In this document: in pieces, positions 16,358 to 23,424 of the stretch
Position numbering within the stretch: position 1 is the stretch's first letter
Layout: every line of letters begins with the position of its first letter
Source: Agrobacterium tumefaciens
GTDB taxonomy: Bacteria > Pseudomonadota > Alphaproteobacteria > Rhizobiales > Rhizobiaceae
NCBI RefSeq assembly: GCF_013318015.2
Contig: NZ_CP115842.1
Span: forward strand, 248,001-312,000
Reading direction: 5' to 3'
DNA: 64,000 bases
Made by a program: the position numbers and the translations under genes
The notes under the pieces: generated by a model
The model's database searches: none
What the model saw: only the letters and a program-made list of their open reading frames with translations
What the model was told of the DNA's origin: nothing

Positions 16358-16374
16358 ATAACCAAATGGTTACA
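16358..16374. promoter_or_regulatory. Operator-like palindrome, copy 2 (TetR regulon)
   Basis: ATAACCAAATGGTTACA: perfect 6-base arms TAACCA and TGGTTA around AA. It matches copy 1 (15431-15447) at 15 of 17 positions. It lies 58 bases before the first enzyme gene. Confidence 0.7.
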
Positions 16375-16431
16375 AATTGCCATGTTTGACGGAAGCGGCT
16401 TTCGGGAAAAGGCCGCCTTGGGAGGAAATTC

Positions 16432-17574
16432 ATGAAACGTATCGGCGTCATCATGCACGGCATCACCGGCCGCATGGGTTACAACCAGCACCTCGTGCGC
16501 TCCGTTCTCGCCATTCGCGATCAGGGCGGCGTGGTTTTGAAGAGCGGCGAAAAGGTCATGCTCGACCCCATTCTGGTCGGCCGAAACGGTGCGAAAATCG
16601 AGGAAATCGCTAAAAAGCACAATGTCGCGCGCTGGACGACCGACATCGACGCCGCCCTTGCGAACCCGGATGACACGCTTTTCTTCGACGCCGGCACGAC
16701 GCAGATGCGTGGCAGCCTGCTCGAAAAAGCCATCAAGGCGGGCAAGAACGTCTATTGCGAAAAGCCGATTTCCGACAGCGTGGCAGAGGCGCTGGCAATT
16801 GCCAGACTGGCCGAAAGCGCCGGCATCAAACACGGCGTGGTGCAGGACAAGCTGTTCCTGCCCGGCCTTCGCAAGCTGGCGATGCTGCGTGACAGCGGCT
16901 TTTTCGGCAAGATCCTCTCGGTGCGCGGCGAGTTCGGCTATTGGGTTTTCGAAGGCGATTGGCAGCCGGCGCAGCGTCCTTCGTGGAATTACCGCCTAAA
17001 GGATGGCGGCGGTATCATCCTCGATATGCTGTGCCACTGGCGTTATGTGCTCGATAATCTATTCGGACCGGTGAAATCCGTAAGTTGCCTCGGCGCCACC
17101 CATATCCCCGAGCGTTTCGATGAACAGGGCCACGCCTATGCGGCGGATGCCGACGATGCCGCCTACGCCACCTTCGAGCTGGAAGGCGGCGCCATCGCCC
17201 ATATCAACTCTTCCTGGGCGGTGCGTGTGCGCCGCGATGATCTCGTCACGTTTCAGGTTGATGGCACGCATGGTTCGGCCGTGGCGGGTCTCACTAAATG
17301 CTGGACCCAGCACCGCACCAATACGCCGAAACCGGTGTGGAACCCTGACCAGCCCCAGACCATCGATTTCTACAAGACCTGGCAGGAAGTGCCTGACAAC
17401 GTCACTTATGACAACGGTTTCAAGGCGCAGTGGGAAATGTTCGTGCGTCACCTCGTCGACAACGACCCATGGCCCTATGGGCTGATGGAGGGCGTGAAGG
17501 GCGTGCAATTGGCCGAACTGGGGCTGAGATCATGGAAGGAACGCCGCTGGCTCGACGTTCCCGCACTTTCCTGA
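16432..17574 (+). CDS. Gfo/Idh/MocA-family oxidoreductase
   Basis: Predicted NAD(P)-dependent sugar or cyclitol dehydrogenase, 380 residues. The nucleotide-binding turn is unusual for the family (IMHGITGRMGYNQHL, closer to a GxxGxxG loop). The family EKP motif is CEKPISD near residue 110 and the catalytic Asp/His pair is in DMLCHWRYV near residue 200. The C-terminal mixed-sheet domain provides the substrate site. It is the first of four enzyme genes downstream of the TetR operator. The GTG-started DUF993 gene begins 10 bases after its stop. The substrate is unknown; oxidation of the imported sugar, for example at C3, is an inference. Confidence 0.88.
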   Translation: MKRIGVIMHGITGRMGYNQHLVRSVLAIRDQGGVVLKSGEKVMLDPILVGRNGAKIEEIAKKHNVARWTTDIDAALANPDDTLFFDAGTTQMRGSLLEKAIKAGKNVYCEKPISDSVAEALAIARLAESAGIKHGVVQDKLFLPGLRKLAMLRDSGFFGKILSVRGEFGYWVFEGDWQPAQRPSWNYRLKDGGGIILDMLCHWRYVLDNLFGPVKSVSCLGATHIPERFDEQGHAYAADADDAAYATFELEGGAIAHINSSWAVRVRRDDLVTFQVDGTHGSAVAGLTKCWTQHRTNTPKPVWNPDQPQTIDFYKTWQEVPDNVTYDNGFKAQWEMFVRHLVDNDPWPYGLMEGVKGVQLAELGLRSWKERRWLDVPALS

Positions 17575-17584
17575 GGAGGCGACA

Positions 17585-18748
17585 GTGAGCGAACTCAAGC
17601 TTCCAAAGGACGACCGCAGCATCGAGGTCTACAGGCTATCAGGCGCGCCGGTCGCCATTGAGAAACGAAGTGCGGCGGATTTCAATCGTGTCGCCTTCGC
17701 CGCCGCCCATGTGGTGGCCGATCCCCTCGCCGACAACGATCCATGGTTGACGCCCGCCATCGACTGGGACGCTACCCTGCGCTTCCGCCACCGCCTTTGG
17801 GACCTCGGCCTGGGTGTTGCGGAGGCCATGGATACGGCCCAGCGCGGCATGGGACTGGCGTGGCCGCAGGCGCAGGAACTGATCTCCCGTTCGCTGAAGG
17901 AAGCGGCCACCCGCAAGGATGCGCTGATCGCCTGCGGCGTCGGCACGGATCATCTTGAGGGCGGCGGATATGACCTGAACCAGATTATCGACTCCTACCT
18001 GGAACAGCTTGATTTTGTTCAGGGAGAAGGCGGGCGCGTGATCCTGATGGCAAGCCGGGCGCTCACCGCTGCCGCCCGCTCCCCGGACGATTATCTCAAG
18101 GCCTATGCCAGGGTCCTTTCCCGTGCCGAGAACAAGGTGGTTATCCACTGGCTGGGAGAAATGTTCGATCCTGCGCTTGAGGGCTACTGGGGTGCCCGCG
18201 ACCATATGGCGGCGATGGACACCTGCCTTGCCATGATCGAGGAGAATGCAGACAAGATCGACGGCATCAAGATTTCGCTTCTATCCAAGGAAAAGGAAAT
18301 CGTCATGCGCCGTCGCCTGCCCGCTGGTGTTCGCATGTATACCGGCGACGACTTCAATTATGCCGAGCTGATCGCCGGTGACGAAAAAGGTCATTCGGAC
18401 GCGTTGCTCGGCATTTTCGATGCCATTGCTCCGGCGGCATCCAAGGCGCTCGCCAGCCTGAAGCGCGGTGCGGATAATGAATTCTTCGACATTCTGGAGC
18501 CAACGGTGGCGCTTTCACGCCATATCTTCAAGGCGCCGACCCGCTTTTACAAAACCGGCGTGGTGTTTCTCGCCTATCTCAACGGCTTGCAGGACCATTT
18601 CACCATGGTTGGCGGGCAGGAAAGCGCCCGCTCCACGCGGCATTTCGCCGAGCTTTTCCGGCTGGCGGACAAGGCCAATGTGCTTGCCGAACCGGATGTG
18701 GCGACGCATCGCATGAAGCAGTTTCTGGCTGTCAGAGGCATTGGTTAA
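17585..18748 (+). CDS. DUF993 family protein (DHDPS-like TIM barrel)
   Basis: Protein of 387 residues belonging to the DUF993 family, described as related to dihydrodipicolinate synthase/aldolase-type TIM barrels. Visible blocks: WDATLRFRHRLWDLGLGVAEA, an ALIACGVGTDHLEGG turn near residue 120, IHWLGEMFDP, and DGIKISLLSKEKE near residue 235, whose Lys stands where the Schiff-base Lys of DHDPS-like enzymes is found. The GTG start at 17585 is supported by GAGGAGG 6-12 bases upstream; no ATG fits. It is flanked by two oxidoreductases and an isomerase, so a carbon-carbon lyase or hydratase step is plausible. The reaction is not known. Confidence 0.8.
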   Translation: MSELKLPKDDRSIEVYRLSGAPVAIEKRSAADFNRVAFAAAHVVADPLADNDPWLTPAIDWDATLRFRHRLWDLGLGVAEAMDTAQRGMGLAWPQAQELISRSLKEAATRKDALIACGVGTDHLEGGGYDLNQIIDSYLEQLDFVQGEGGRVILMASRALTAAARSPDDYLKAYARVLSRAENKVVIHWLGEMFDPALEGYWGARDHMAAMDTCLAMIEENADKIDGIKISLLSKEKEIVMRRRLPAGVRMYTGDDFNYAELIAGDEKGHSDALLGIFDAIAPAASKALASLKRGADNEFFDILEPTVALSRHIFKAPTRFYKTGVVFLAYLNGLQDHFTMVGGQESARSTRHFAELFRLADKANVLAEPDVATHRMKQFLAVRGIG

Positions 18749-18799
18749 GCGCGAGAGCGAAGGTGGCTGGAGGCCTTCGCAAAAGGGAGGAGTACCGTT

Positions 18800-19621
18800 A
18801 TGGGCGTTGAGGGCCTTTCAATAAATTTTGCCACCGTGCGGCAGGGACGTTCCTTCGGGGCAATCGTGGATGCATGCCTTGCGCATGGCATCACCACCAT
18901 CTCGCCCTGGCGCGAGCAGGTTCACGCTGCAGGCCTTGCTGAAGCAGCACGCATTGTCGAGCAGAACGGCCTTCGTCTCAGCGGCCATTGCCGGGGCGGC
19001 TTTTTCCCCGCCCCCGATGCAGAAGGCCGCAGCCGCGCCATTGAGGACAATAAACGCGCCGTGGACGAAGCCGCCGCCATGAAGGCAGATTGCCTGGTGC
19101 TTGTCGTGGGCGGCCTGCCCGCGGGTTCTCGAGACTTGAAAGGTGCACGGCAGATGGTGGAGGACGGCATGGCCGAACTTCTTCCCTATGCGAGGGCAGC
19201 CGGCGTGCCGCTCGCCATTGAACCGTTGCATCCCTTTTATGCCGCCGACCGCGCCTGCTTCAACACTTTGAAACAGTCGCTCGACCTCTGCGACCGGCTG
19301 GGTGCCGGAACCGGTGTGGCCATCGACGTCTATCACGTCTGGTGGGACCCGGAGCTGGAGGAACAGGTGGCGCGCGCCGGGCGAAACGGGCAGATACTGG
19401 CACACCATATCTGCGACTGGCTGGTGCCGACCACCGATCCGCTCAACGATCGCGGCATGATGGGCGATGGCGTGATTGACCTGAAGGCATTTCGCGCCAT
19501 GATCGAGGCCGCCGGCTTTTCCGGTCCGCAGGAAGTCGAGATTTTTTCGCATCGTTGGCAGGCACGCCCGGTGGACGAGGTTCTGTCCACCGTCGTCGAG
19601 CGTTTTAAAACCGTTTGTTGA
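18800..19621 (+). CDS. Sugar phosphate isomerase/epimerase-like TIM-barrel protein
   Basis: Xylose-isomerase-like TIM-barrel protein, 273 residues. Motifs: TTISPWREQVHAAGL, LVVGGLPAGSRD, a LAIEPLHPFYAADR strand with the metal-ligand Glu near residue 137, AIDVYHVWWDPEL with Asp/His near 175, and GPQEVEIFSHRW with the last Glu near 250. The ATG at 18800 follows GGGAGGAG. Related proteins act on keto-sugars (epimerisation, isomerisation, beta-elimination). Third gene of the enzyme operon; the next gene begins 20 bases downstream. Confidence 0.86.
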   Translation: MGVEGLSINFATVRQGRSFGAIVDACLAHGITTISPWREQVHAAGLAEAARIVEQNGLRLSGHCRGGFFPAPDAEGRSRAIEDNKRAVDEAAAMKADCLVLVVGGLPAGSRDLKGARQMVEDGMAELLPYARAAGVPLAIEPLHPFYAADRACFNTLKQSLDLCDRLGAGTGVAIDVYHVWWDPELEEQVARAGRNGQILAHHICDWLVPTTDPLNDRGMMGDGVIDLKAFRAMIEAAGFSGPQEVEIFSHRWQARPVDEVLSTVVERFKTVC

Positions 19622-19641
19622 TTGGGTTCGGGAGTAAGGAA

Positions 19642-20877
19642 ATGCCTGAAAGGGTGAAACGCAAACGTTATGCACTGGTCGGCACCGGCAATCGTGGCAC
19701 CACCATGTGGGGGCGCGAACTTCTGGCCGGGTGGAGCGACTATGTCGAACTGGTCGGCATTTGCGACCTGAACCTGATGCGCGCAGAACGGGCCCGCGCC
19801 ATGATGGGGTCGGCCGCTCCGCTTTACGACGACTTCGACCGGATGATGGCCGAGCAACGCCCGGAACTGGTAATCGTCTGCACGCCCGACGATACTCATG
19901 ACGACATCATTATCCGCGCGCTCGAGGGCGGTGCCGATGTCATCAGCGAAAAACCCATGACCACCACCCCGGAAAAGATTGACCGCATCCGCGCGGCGGA
20001 GGCCGAAAGCGGCCGCCGCGTCGACGTTTCCTTCAATTATCGCTTTTCGCCGACGGCGGCGCGCATCAAGGAGCTGATCGACGACGGCGCGATCGGCACC
20101 GTTACCTCGGTAGATTTCCACTGGTATCTCGATAACCAGCACGGTGCGGATTATTTCCGCCGCTGGCACGCTTTCACCGAACATTCAGGCAGCCTGTTCG
20201 TCCACAAGGCCACACACCACTTCGATCTTCTGAATTGGTATCTCGATTCCGACCCGGTGGAAGTGAAGGGCTTTGGGCAATTGCTGCATTATGGCAAGAA
20301 CGGACCGTTCCGGGGAACGCGCTGTCGTACCTGTCCGCACAAGGACGAGTGCGACTATTTCATGGATCTCGGGGCCGACCCGTTCCTGGACGCGCTTTAC
20401 GAGGACCCGTCGACTGTGGATGGCTATATGCGTGACGCCTGCGTCTTTCGCGAGGAGATCGACATCCCCGACACGATGAGTGCCTCGATTCGCTATGCGA
20501 ACGGCGTGCAGGTCTCCTATTCGCTCAATACCTATATGCCGATCGAGGGACACCACATCGCGTTTAACGGCCATAAAGGACGCATCGAGATGCGCCAATA
20601 TGAAAAGCAGCCGTGGACTGAGCCCCCAGCCGACGAAATACTGCTGGTAAAAAGTTTCGGTGGCGGTGTCGAGCGTATCTGGGTGCCGCATGAGCCGGGC
20701 GGCCATTATGGCGGCGACAATCGCATGCGCGACATGATCTTCAAGCCCGGTTCGAACGACCGGCTGCGGCAGCGGGCGGGTTCGCGCGCCGGCGCCATGT
20801 CCGTGCTCTGCGGCGTAGCCGCATTGAAAAGCGCCCGCGAGGGTGGTGCAGCGGCGGTGAAATCCCTGCCCATCTAG
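19642..20877 (+). CDS. Gfo/Idh/MocA-family oxidoreductase with Cys cluster
   Basis: Second predicted NAD(P)-dependent oxidoreductase of the enzyme operon, 411 residues. Rossmann motif ALVGTGNRGTTMWG, EKP motif SEKPMTTTP near residue 105, catalytic region KATHHFDLLNWYLD near 195, and the late GGHYGGDNRMRD block seen in one subgroup of the family. About residue 228 there is a CRTCPHKDEC segment (CX2CX5C), probably a structural metal or redox site. The ATG at 19642 follows GGAGTAAGGA; an upstream TTG overlapping the previous gene is rejected. It could reduce the final keto-sugar or oxidise a second position. A stem-loop follows the stop. Confidence 0.87.
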   Translation: MPERVKRKRYALVGTGNRGTTMWGRELLAGWSDYVELVGICDLNLMRAERARAMMGSAAPLYDDFDRMMAEQRPELVIVCTPDDTHDDIIIRALEGGADVISEKPMTTTPEKIDRIRAAEAESGRRVDVSFNYRFSPTAARIKELIDDGAIGTVTSVDFHWYLDNQHGADYFRRWHAFTEHSGSLFVHKATHHFDLLNWYLDSDPVEVKGFGQLLHYGKNGPFRGTRCRTCPHKDECDYFMDLGADPFLDALYEDPSTVDGYMRDACVFREEIDIPDTMSASIRYANGVQVSYSLNTYMPIEGHHIAFNGHKGRIEMRQYEKQPWTEPPADEILLVKSFGGGVERIWVPHEPGGHYGGDNRMRDMIFKPGSNDRLRQRAGSRAGAMSVLCGVAALKSAREGGAAAVKSLPI

Positions 20878-20884
20878 ATATTTT

Positions 20885-20920
20885 CGGCCTGCGGTGCTTT
20901 CAACGTCGGTCCGCAGGCCG
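20885..20920. terminator. Stem-loop closing the TetR-regulon enzyme operon
   Basis: Perfect 10-base stem CGGCCTGCGG (20885-20894) with CCGCAGGCCG (20911-20920). It begins 8 bases after the oxidoreductase stop. A T-run is poor (CAATTGCC follows), so it may be a partial or Rho-assisted terminator. Confidence 0.55.
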
Positions 20921-21010
20921 CAATTGCCAAAAAAGAACGGATAACATTCTGCAGATTACGCGCTTCCTCCATACCGGTAAAACGACGATCGGGGGAAGAA
21001 AGAGTTAATC

Positions 21011-21130
21011 ATGTCCAGTTTCGAATCCTTCATTCCGCTCATCATCATCGGCACCAGCCTGATCCTTTTTTTCAAATGGGTGGGGCGTGATATGAACAGG
21101 GAAGAGAAAAAACCGAAATCGCGCCGCTGA
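21011..21130 (+). CDS. Small single-pass membrane protein, 39 residues
   Basis: Short open frame from ATG 21011 to TGA 21130. One hydrophobic segment (FIPLIIIGTSLILFF, residues 7-21) is followed by KWVGRDMNREEKKPKSRR, a strongly basic tail that fits an N-out/C-in single-pass protein. A purine-rich stretch (GGGGGAAGAAAGAG) precedes the start. It lies between the TetR-regulon enzymes and cspA, alone on its strand. Function unknown. Codon use and the hydrophobic/basic order support it being real, but the length leaves doubt. Confidence 0.55.
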   Translation: MSSFESFIPLIIIGTSLILFFKWVGRDMNREEKKPKSRR

Positions 21131-21196
21131 CGCAGGAAGAGACATCGGAACCGACAAGTGCAATCGCCAGATGGCGCATTTTTCCGCATCGGCCCA

Positions 21197-21224
21197 TTGC
21201 AAAATCAAAAATTGAGGCTATATT
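21197..21224 (+). promoter_or_regulatory. Predicted cspA promoter
   Basis: TTGCAA (-35, 21197-21202) and TATATT (-10, 21219-21224) with a 16-base spacer. Initiation near 21231 would give a leader of about 125 bases before cspA, as expected for cold-shock genes. Confidence 0.5.
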
Positions 21225-21356
21225 CGGCAAATCGACAATTGCTTGTGACGTCGCTCCTGGGACTCTACGTTCCCGTCGGATTTCCTCTCAAATAATCGAT
21301 CTAATTCCGCAAGGTATCGCGGAAACCAACAACGATTACTACGAAAGGAAATCGTT

Positions 21357-21566
21357 ATGAACACTGGTACTGTAAAGTGGTTCAACGCCACCAAGGGCTT
21401 CGGCTTCATTCAGCCTGACAACGGCGGCACGGACGTTTTCGTTCACATTTCGGCTGTTGAGCGCGCAGGTCTGCGTTCGCTGAACGACGGCCAGAAGATC
21501 ACCTACGACATCGTGCAGGACCGCAAGTCCGGCAAGAGCTCCGCTGACAACCTTCGCGCAGCTTGA
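21357..21566 (+). CDS. cspA: Cold shock protein CspA
   Basis: Single-stranded nucleic acid chaperone of the cold-shock domain family, 69 residues, normal length. RNP1 is KGFGFIQP (residues 14-21) and RNP2 is VFVHIS (residues 29-34). A good ribosome site (GAAAGGAAAT) precedes the ATG. The leader of more than 100 bases is typical for temperature-responsive translation in this family. A Rho-independent terminator follows 60 bases after the stop, so it is probably monocistronic. A segment like its 3' tail recurs at 23360-23424. Confidence 0.96.
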   Translation: MNTGTVKWFNATKGFGFIQPDNGGTDVFVHISAVERAGLRSLNDGQKITYDIVQDRKSGKSSADNLRAA

Positions 21567-21625
21567 TTTGTCATCGGCCCCGCTGGCTACGCATGTACCA
21601 GCAGTGGCGCTGAGTGATTGTGAGA

Positions 21626-21657
21626 GGTCGGGTTAAATCCCGGCCTTTTGTTTTTTT
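21626..21657 (+). terminator. cspA terminator
   Basis: Stem GGTCGGG (21626-21632) with CCCGGCC (21639-21645), one G-T pair, then TTTTGTTTTTTT. Strong Rho-independent terminator. Confidence 0.9.
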
Positions 21658-21675
21658 GGCCATGGGGAGGCTCTC

Positions 21676-21966
21676 ATGCGCAAAAATCCTTATCGTTCCG
21701 GCGATGCTATCTTTCTGAAGGCGGGCGTACTTGGGGCCAACCAGCCCAAAGGTCCAGGCCGGGTCGTAACGGCTCTGCCAGAGACACAACAAGGTGCGGT
21801 TCGCTACAGGGTGCGTTTCCAGCACGAGAACTTCGAACGTAATATAGCGCTCGATGAAATCGATGTGGCTGCGTCTTCATCGCGGCCCGTGGAAATCGAA
21901 GGCTCGTCTTCGCGCGTTGCGGGATCGAGCTGGATCAATTCGAATACGATCAGAATCAAAAAATAG
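21676..21966 (+). CDS. Conserved small hypothetical protein, 96 residues
   Basis: Protein of unknown function starting at ATG 21676 behind GGGGAGG. The N-terminal two thirds looks like one compact beta domain (YRSGDAIFLKAGVLG, GRVVTALPE, VRYRVRFQHENFERNI), perhaps an SH3- or KOW-like barrel judging from the spacing of hydrophobic strands. A serine-rich linker follows (ASSSRPVEIEGSSSR) and the end is basic. It lies 28 bases before rpsU and after the cspA terminator, so it may share the rpsU transcript. The domain suggestion is inference from sequence texture only. Confidence 0.75.
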   Translation: MRKNPYRSGDAIFLKAGVLGANQPKGPGRVVTALPETQQGAVRYRVRFQHENFERNIALDEIDVAASSSRPVEIEGSSSRVAGSSWINSNTIRIKK

Positions 21967-21993
21967 CAGCGATGGCTGCGTTAAGGAGATAAG

Positions 21994-22230
21994 TTGCAGG
22001 TACTCGTCAGGGATAACAATGTAGAGCAAGCCCTCCGCGTCTTGAAAAAGAGGATGCAGCGCGAGGGTATCTTCCGTGAGATGCGCGCACGGGAATCTTA
22101 CGAAAAGCCGTCGGAAAAGCGTATCCGCGAAGAAGCCGAAGCTGTGCGCCGCCACCGCAAGATGGCGAAGAAAAAATTGCAGCGCGAGGGATTGCTTCCT
22201 GCTCCCAAAAAGGTTGCCCGCGCTCGATAA
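21994..22230 (+). CDS. rpsU: 30S ribosomal protein S21
   Basis: Small-subunit ribosomal protein S21, 78 residues, a usual length in alphaproteobacteria, where the C-terminus is extended and basic. The hallmark [20 protein letters not shown] is present, followed by [17 protein letters not shown]. The start is TTG at 21994 behind a strong AAGGAGAT; no ATG is available at the conserved N-terminus. S21 helps early initiation complexes, and rpsU is often found near cold-shock genes in this group. Many rhizobia carry more than one rpsU, so this may be a paralogue. Confidence 0.95.
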   Translation: MQVLVRDNNVEQALRVLKKRMQREGIFREMRARESYEKPSEKRIREEAEAVRRHRKMAKKKLQREGLLPAPKKVARAR

Positions 22231-22260
22231 CTGTCAATTCGCTCCGCAAAGGAGAATGCC

Positions 22261-22476
22261 ATGACCGCGACTAAAGAGGCTGTTTTCAAACCCGGAAAGC
22301 TGTCCTCGCAGGACAAGGCATCCATAACGGACAAGGCGGCGAAACAGATCATAACCGCCGAATCCGACCAGCGCGCCAAGAAGACGGAACGGCTTCGCCA
22401 ACTTCGCGAAGCTCAGGAGGCGGCAATCGCCGCCCCTCCACCCACCCGCACCAAAAAGTCATCCGGCAAGAAATAA
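22261..22476 (+). CDS. Small charged hypothetical protein, 71 residues
   Basis: Unknown protein starting at ATG 22261 behind AAAGGAGAA. It is highly charged and helical: KLSSQDKASITDKAAKQII, then ERLRQLREAQEAAIA, ending in a basic KKSSGKK tail. The segment from about residue 20 to 55 could form an amphipathic or coiled-coil helix. It follows rpsU by 30 bases and is probably on the same transcript, so a ribosome- or RNA-related role is possible (guilt by association only). Confidence 0.7.
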   Translation: MTATKEAVFKPGKLSSQDKASITDKAAKQIITAESDQRAKKTERLRQLREAQEAAIAAPPPTRTKKSSGKK

Positions 22477-22623
22477 CCCGGTTGCACTTTTTGACGTCGT
22501 CTTTCCGAAAAACTTCTTGAACCTGATACGCAACAGGCGCACGCTTCGCCTGTCAGCAATCCGCTGAAGAGTGCTGGTGTTTGAGGGCAGAGTGTCCTCG
22601 CCCCCAAACGAAAGGAGGACGAG

Positions 22624-22908
22624 ATGTCTTCCGACTTTTATTCATCAAGCCTTTCACGGAACCTCGTCCGCACCGGCGGTTTGGGTTACCGGGAAAACGC
22701 ATCGCTTCGCCTGCTTCTCAGTGCCGCCGAAGAAACAGCAATGCGCCTGGATCAGGATCGCGGCGCATCCTCCGGCTTTGCGGCGTTTCCTGATTTTGGC
22801 CTCCAGCCCGACATGGTGCGGAGAACCTTCTACGCAGGGCGTATCCGCCTCTCCAAACCGACCCTTCCCTTCGGGAAACTTCCGCTTAACGGACTGCCTT
22901 TCCCCTGA
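22624..22908 (+). CDS. Small hypothetical protein, 94 residues
   Basis: Unknown protein from ATG 22624, preceded by an excellent AAAGGAGGACGAG. Soluble, without signal or membrane segment. It has an N-terminal serine-rich part (SSDFYSSSLSRNL), a short helix (LRLLLSAAEETAMRL) and a C-terminal half rich in Phe, Pro and Leu (LPFGKLPLNGLPFP). A perfect 7-base hairpin (22533-22553) and a further stem lie upstream, so it probably has its own leader. No family recognised. Confidence 0.62.
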   Translation: MSSDFYSSSLSRNLVRTGGLGYRENASLRLLLSAAEETAMRLDQDRGASSGFAAFPDFGLQPDMVRRTFYAGRIRLSKPTLPFGKLPLNGLPFP

Positions 22909-22998
22909 CGATGAAACCGCCCCGCAGCCTGCCTGCGGCGCGCGATCATGCCCCGGACCACACAATATCCAATATCAGTTCAATACCAGGAGGACACC

Positions 22999-23139
22999 AT
23001 GGCCAAGGGTCAAGTACGCAGCAACAAAGAAGTCCGCAAACCGAAGAAGGACAAGACGAAAGCTCCGGCTGCGGCACCAGCTGCCGGCACGCAGGTCAAG
23101 TTCGCAAACTCCACAACTGCGGATGGCAAGAAGAAGTAG
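22999..23139 (+). CDS. Small basic hypothetical protein, 46 residues
   Basis: Very short protein from ATG 22999 behind CCAGGAGGACACC. Lysine-rich and low in complexity: KGQVRSNKEVRKPKKDKTK, then an alanine/proline linker and a KKK end. Similar small lysine-rich proteins are annotated next to cold-shock and stress genes in rhizobia as far as I recall. Possibly nucleic-acid binding, from charge alone. About 115 bases separate its stop from the sRNA promoter candidate. Confidence 0.65.
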   Translation: MAKGQVRSNKEVRKPKKDKTKAPAAAPAAGTQVKFANSTTADGKKK

Positions 23140-23252
23140 GATTGTTCCGGACAGCCCGCTCATAACAGCGCGACGCCCCGGCACGAATTGCCAAACCGCG
23201 ACCCGATACACAAAGGGTCGCGACAAATAAAACATGTAATGGAAATGCGGAC

Positions 23253-23281
23253 TTGTTTTGGCCACATTGCTCTTCTATAAG
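23253..23281 (+). promoter_or_regulatory. Predicted promoter of the sRNA candidate
   Basis: TTGTTT (-35, 23253-23258) and TATAAG (-10, 23276-23281) with the optimal 17-base spacer, not followed by a normal-sized coding region. Confidence 0.55.
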
Positions 23282-23287
23282 GTTCAT

Positions 23288-23424
23288 ACAGCAACTGCTG
23301 GTGAGCGCAAAATATGTCGTTCGCAGTTGTTTCCGTCGCTTTAGACTTTTGACCACGGATGTACTGGCACTGGTGTTAATGGCGATATGAGGAAGGTCGG
23401 TGCAATATTGCCCCGGCCTTTTTT
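23288..23424 (+). ncRNA. Candidate small regulatory RNA, about 137 nt
   Basis: The segment has a promoter-like box pair upstream, a 5' stem-loop (GCAACTGC at 23291-23298 with GCAGTTGT at 23323-23330) and a strong 3' Rho-independent terminator (GGTCGG at 23395-23400, CCGGCC at 23413-23418, then TTTTTT). No normal-sized gene fits inside; the only frame with an ATG is 12 codons (23314-23352). The last 65 bases resemble the tail of cspA at 21594-21657 in order and spacing. I do not recognise a named RNA family. Expression is inferred from signals only. Confidence 0.6.

Noticed and set aside
22571..23230. A 219-codon plus-strand frame over the small-gene island
   Set aside because: It overlaps the genes at 22624 and 22999 in another frame, has no ribosome site and is Arg/Pro/Ser-rich like a shadow frame. 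The two short genes each have strong ribosome sites.
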